A DNA stretch of 64,000 nucleotides from Thermomonas haemolytica (GTDB taxonomy: Bacteria > Pseudomonadota > Gammaproteobacteria > Xanthomonadales > Xanthomonadaceae). Positions 62,232 to 64,000 of this stretch are shown piece by piece; positions within the stretch are counted from its first letter, which is position 1, and each line of letters opens with the position of its first letter. A model generated the notes under the pieces. The model ran no database searches, was not told where the DNA came from, and was given only the letters and a program-made list of their open reading frames with translations. The DNA lies in contig NZ_SMAP01000001.1 in NCBI RefSeq assembly GCF_004346265.1, positions 186,001 to 250,000 on the forward strand, given 5' to 3'. The position numbers were made by a program, and so were the translations under genes.

Positions 62232-62792
62232 TTAGGTGTAGTAGAAGATCACGCGCCCGCTGCCACCCGCATTTCCCGACATGAACCGGGCGCCGCCGGC
62301 ACCGCCGGCGCCGGCACTGTACCCGCTCCATCCCACGATGGCCGCGCCGCCGGCACCGCCTTCGAGGCCGACGGGAAACCCGCCGGCGTTCGAATACACG
62401 TTTGCCACGTTCCCGCCTGACGGCGACGCAGCAGCCGACATGGTGGTGATCGTCGCCGTCCCGCTGGCGACTGTGCTGGTACCGCCAGCGCTGCCAACGC
62501 CGGCAGGGTACGTCCCACCGGCGCCGCCTGTCCCAACGGTATACACCAGGGTCTGGCCACCGGCAATCGAGTACACGGACTCGCAGTAGCTGCCGCTATC
62601 GCCGCCCTCGCCGCTGAGGATGCCATCGCCGGCGTTTCCGCCGTTGCCACCCGCCCAGACGCAGATGCGCACCTGACTGCAGCCGATGGGCGCGGTCTCG
62701 GTGACGCCGGTGCCGCTGGTATAGTCGCGCAGGATCGGACTGAACGGCGCGCCGGTCTCGACGGCGCATGCCAGCATCTGCTGCATGGTCAT
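62232..62792 (-). CDS. Phage tail-associated glycine-rich protein
   Basis: 186 aa. Short N-terminal part (MTMQQMLACAVETGAPFSP) then a Gly/Ser-rich segment (~45-180) with GGAGG, GGNGGNAG and GSAGG clusters, as in phage adhesin tips and glycine-rich tail caps. No catalytic motif. Its start overlaps the tail-fibre stop (TGATG), so it is coupled to it. Probably attached to or assisting the tail fibre. Confidence 0.7.
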   Translation of the reverse strand: MTMQQMLACAVETGAPFSPILRDYTSGTGVTETAPIGCSQVRICVWAGGNGGNAGDGILSGEGGDSGSYCESVYSIAGGQTLVYTVGTGGAGGTYPAGVGSAGGTSTVASGTATITTMSAAASPSGGNVANVYSNAGGFPVGLEGGAGGAAIVGWSGYSAGAGGAGGARFMSGNAGGSGRVIFYYT

Positions 62793-63613
62793 CAGCTCAC
62801 CCCCGTGCCGCTGATGACCCAGCTATCCGTGCCTTCCTTGAGCAGCGTGGCCATGCCCCAGACCGCCAGCGTGGCATTGGCATCGGTACCGCTGCCGGCC
62901 TTGCGCAGGGCGACGCCACTGCCCCGTGCGATGGTCACTGCGCCGGTGGCATTCGCATTGCGCAAGGTGATCATGGTGCCGACCGGGAACGCCACGCTGC
63001 TGTTCGGCGGGATCGTCCACGTATAGGCGGTGGTGTCGTTCTTGAGCACGCACTTTCCGCGGTCGGCCAGCACCAGCGTGTAGTTGGCGTTCTGCGTGTT
63101 GATCGTCAGGTCGCGGACGTGCCCGGCGCTGTCGGCCAGTGCCCCGGTGAAGGTCTTGTTTCCAGCGATCAACTGGTCGCCGGTCGTGCCTACGGCGTCC
63201 GTGATGCCGTAGCCGGCCAGCGTCGTGGGGTTCGTCCCGGCAGTCACCCGGCCTTTCGCATCCACGGTGACGCTGCGGTAGGTGCCGGCAGTGACGCCGC
63301 TTGCGGCGAGGGTCGCGGCGGCGCTGGCATTGCCAGACCCATCGAAGCTCACCGACCACGACAGGTCGCCTGTCGCGGCGATGGTACGTGCGGTGGAAAG
63401 CTGCGATGCCTTGAGGAGGGCGGCCACCCAGGCGCTGCCTGAGTAGCTCTCGAGCACCCCCGCATTCAGGCGGTAGGCACCGGCCGGGACATTGGTATGC
63501 GTGCCTGAGGTGGCGGGGTCAAGCCAGCGCAGTGCGGCCGTGATGTTCGCAGTCAGCGTAGACTGCCAGCTGGTGTAGGTGTCGGTCAGTAGCGGCTTGG
63601 AAAAATCGGCCAT
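62792..63613 (-). CDS. Phage tail fibre-like protein
   Basis: 273 aa, rich in Thr, Ala, Ser and Gly with fibre-type repeats (YRSVTVDAKGRVTAGTNPTTLAGYGITDAV, a segment shared by many tail fibres) and no enzyme motif. It would determine host binding. ATG 63613, 1 bp from the stop of the upstream tail gene; minus-strand tail operon. Confidence 0.75.
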   Translation of the reverse strand: MADFSKPLLTDTYTSWQSTLTANITAALRWLDPATSGTHTNVPAGAYRLNAGVLESYSGSAWVAALLKASQLSTARTIAATGDLSWSVSFDGSGNASAAATLAASGVTAGTYRSVTVDAKGRVTAGTNPTTLAGYGITDAVGTTGDQLIAGNKTFTGALADSAGHVRDLTINTQNANYTLVLADRGKCVLKNDTTAYTWTIPPNSSVAFPVGTMITLRNANATGAVTIARGSGVALRKAGSGTDANATLAVWGMATLLKEGTDSWVISGTGVS

Positions 63614-63614
63614 G

Positions 63615-64000
63615 TCAGTAGCCTCGCGCAGTCCAGGAGAAGCTGCCGGTTGTCTTGGCCCCGGCAGTGGTATAGAGGTAGACCCGGAACCCGGTGGGGT
63701 TGGGCACGTCGGAGAAGTCCACCACGGGGATCAGCGGAGTCGCCCCTTCCGGCTGTACCAGTGGGGTATCGGCATCGATGAAGGTCACATTGAATGGAAC
63801 CCAAACGCCATTTACGGCGTCCGTGACGGTGCCACGGCCGGAATCGGTGCGCAGCTTGTTCGCCAGCTTGATCGAAAGGCCATTGACCTGCACGAGGTCG
63901 GTCGCCGCACCAGAGACGCTGAGGGTCACCCGGATGTAGCGGGCATTGACGACCAGCGCCTGCACTGCGCCAGCCGGCGCCGCCGTCCATGGGCCCGTGG
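63615..64000 (-). CDS. Phage tail protein, 3' part
   Basis: C-terminal ~128 residues of a protein that continues beyond the right edge (frame open at 64000). Contains YIRVTLSVSGAATDLVQVNGLSIKL and ends YLYTTAGAKTTGSFSWTARGY, resembling the C-terminus of host-specificity/tail-tip proteins of lambdoid and Mu-like phages. Identity provisional because most of the protein is missing. Confidence 0.6.
   Translation of the reverse strand, partial: TGPWTAAPAGAVQALVVNARYIRVTLSVSGAATDLVQVNGLSIKLANKLRTDSGRGTVTDAVNGVWVPFNVTFIDADTPLVQPEGATPLIPVVDFSDVPNPTGFRVYLYTTAGAKTTGSFSWTARGY

Larger units (their letters stand above)
62169..64000. mobile_element. One end of an integrated phage, probably Mu-like transposable prophage
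   Basis: The segment interrupts a GNAT gene and carries three tail genes, so it is phage DNA. Its left boundary as read here starts TGTAATCG at 62169 and contains two direct 22-bp-spaced repeats, features of Mu-family/Tn7-family ends. Tail fibre genes next to the terminus match the right end of Mu-like genomes. The rest lies beyond 64000. The Mu-like assignment is inference. Confidence 0.6.

Overview
This 64 kb window is high-GC chromosomal DNA from a Xanthomonadaceae/Lysobacteraceae-type gammaproteobacterium (Xanthomonas, Lysobacter, Luteimonas or Thermomonas-like). The evidence is a zwf-pgl-edd-glk-eda Entner-Doudoroff operon, a TonB-receptor-driven maltodextrin locus, an S-methyl-5'-thioinosine phosphorylase, and a palindrome of the type scattered through xanthomonad genomes. 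The assignment is inferred from gene content and gene order; no species marker is present.

Layout. 1-1216: 3' part of an ArsB arsenite transporter. 1548-4676: a foreign-looking, AT-richer gene for a reverse transcriptase fused to a C-terminal nitrilase-fold domain. It has an intact YVDD and an intact Glu-Lys-Cys triad, so it is a DRT1/UG1-type anti-phage defence gene and the most exciting element here. 4743-12515: fused isobutyryl-CoA mutase, a ChaN-like lipoprotein, leucine dehydrogenase, isovaleryl-CoA dehydrogenase and an Ala-rich exported protein. 12597-16866: a subtilisin-domain autotransporter and a thiolase. 16995-18135: two Ala-rich lipoproteins and a cold-shock protein. 18269-22734: a minus-strand block of thioinosine phosphorylase, hypoxanthine phosphoribosyltransferase, NagZ, CYTH protein and RlmD. 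22849-25920: methylcrotonyl-CoA carboxylase beta, bactofilin, a zinc-ribbon protein and a third Ala-rich lipoprotein. 26057-37357: maltodextrin uptake and degradation (TonB receptor, GH97, GH13, MFS permease, GH13 lipoprotein, LacI regulator) with candidate LacI operators. 37485-39848: katG behind a 37-bp OxyR-type site. 39994-42475: a methionine gamma-lyase-like PLP enzyme, a divergent Lrp regulator, and a peptidoglycan-binding papain-like protein. 42650-47195: Hsp15, the rplS-trmD-rimM-rpsP cluster and fabB-fabA. 47395-53127: zwf-pgl-edd-glk-eda. 53141-55490: feoA-feoB plus a Cys-rich membrane protein under a Fur-like box. 55570-61820: liuC-liuD-liuE and a PAS-GGDEF-EAL protein. 61840-64000: a GNAT acetyltransferase gene cut off by an element carrying phage tail genes, probably one end of a Mu-like transposable prophage.

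How it fits together. Leucine breakdown is nearly complete but scattered over three loci: leucine dehydrogenase and isovaleryl-CoA dehydrogenase at 9-12 kb, carboxylase beta at 22.8 kb, carboxylase alpha, hydratase and HMG-CoA lyase at 55-59 kb, with a thiolase between. Maltodextrins imported by the 26-37 kb locus give glucose, which Glk and the Entner-Doudoroff operon convert to pyruvate and glyceraldehyde-3-phosphate. KatG/OxyR and Feo/Fur form the oxidative-stress and iron arm. The two acquired pieces are the RT-nitrilase gene and the prophage at the right edge.
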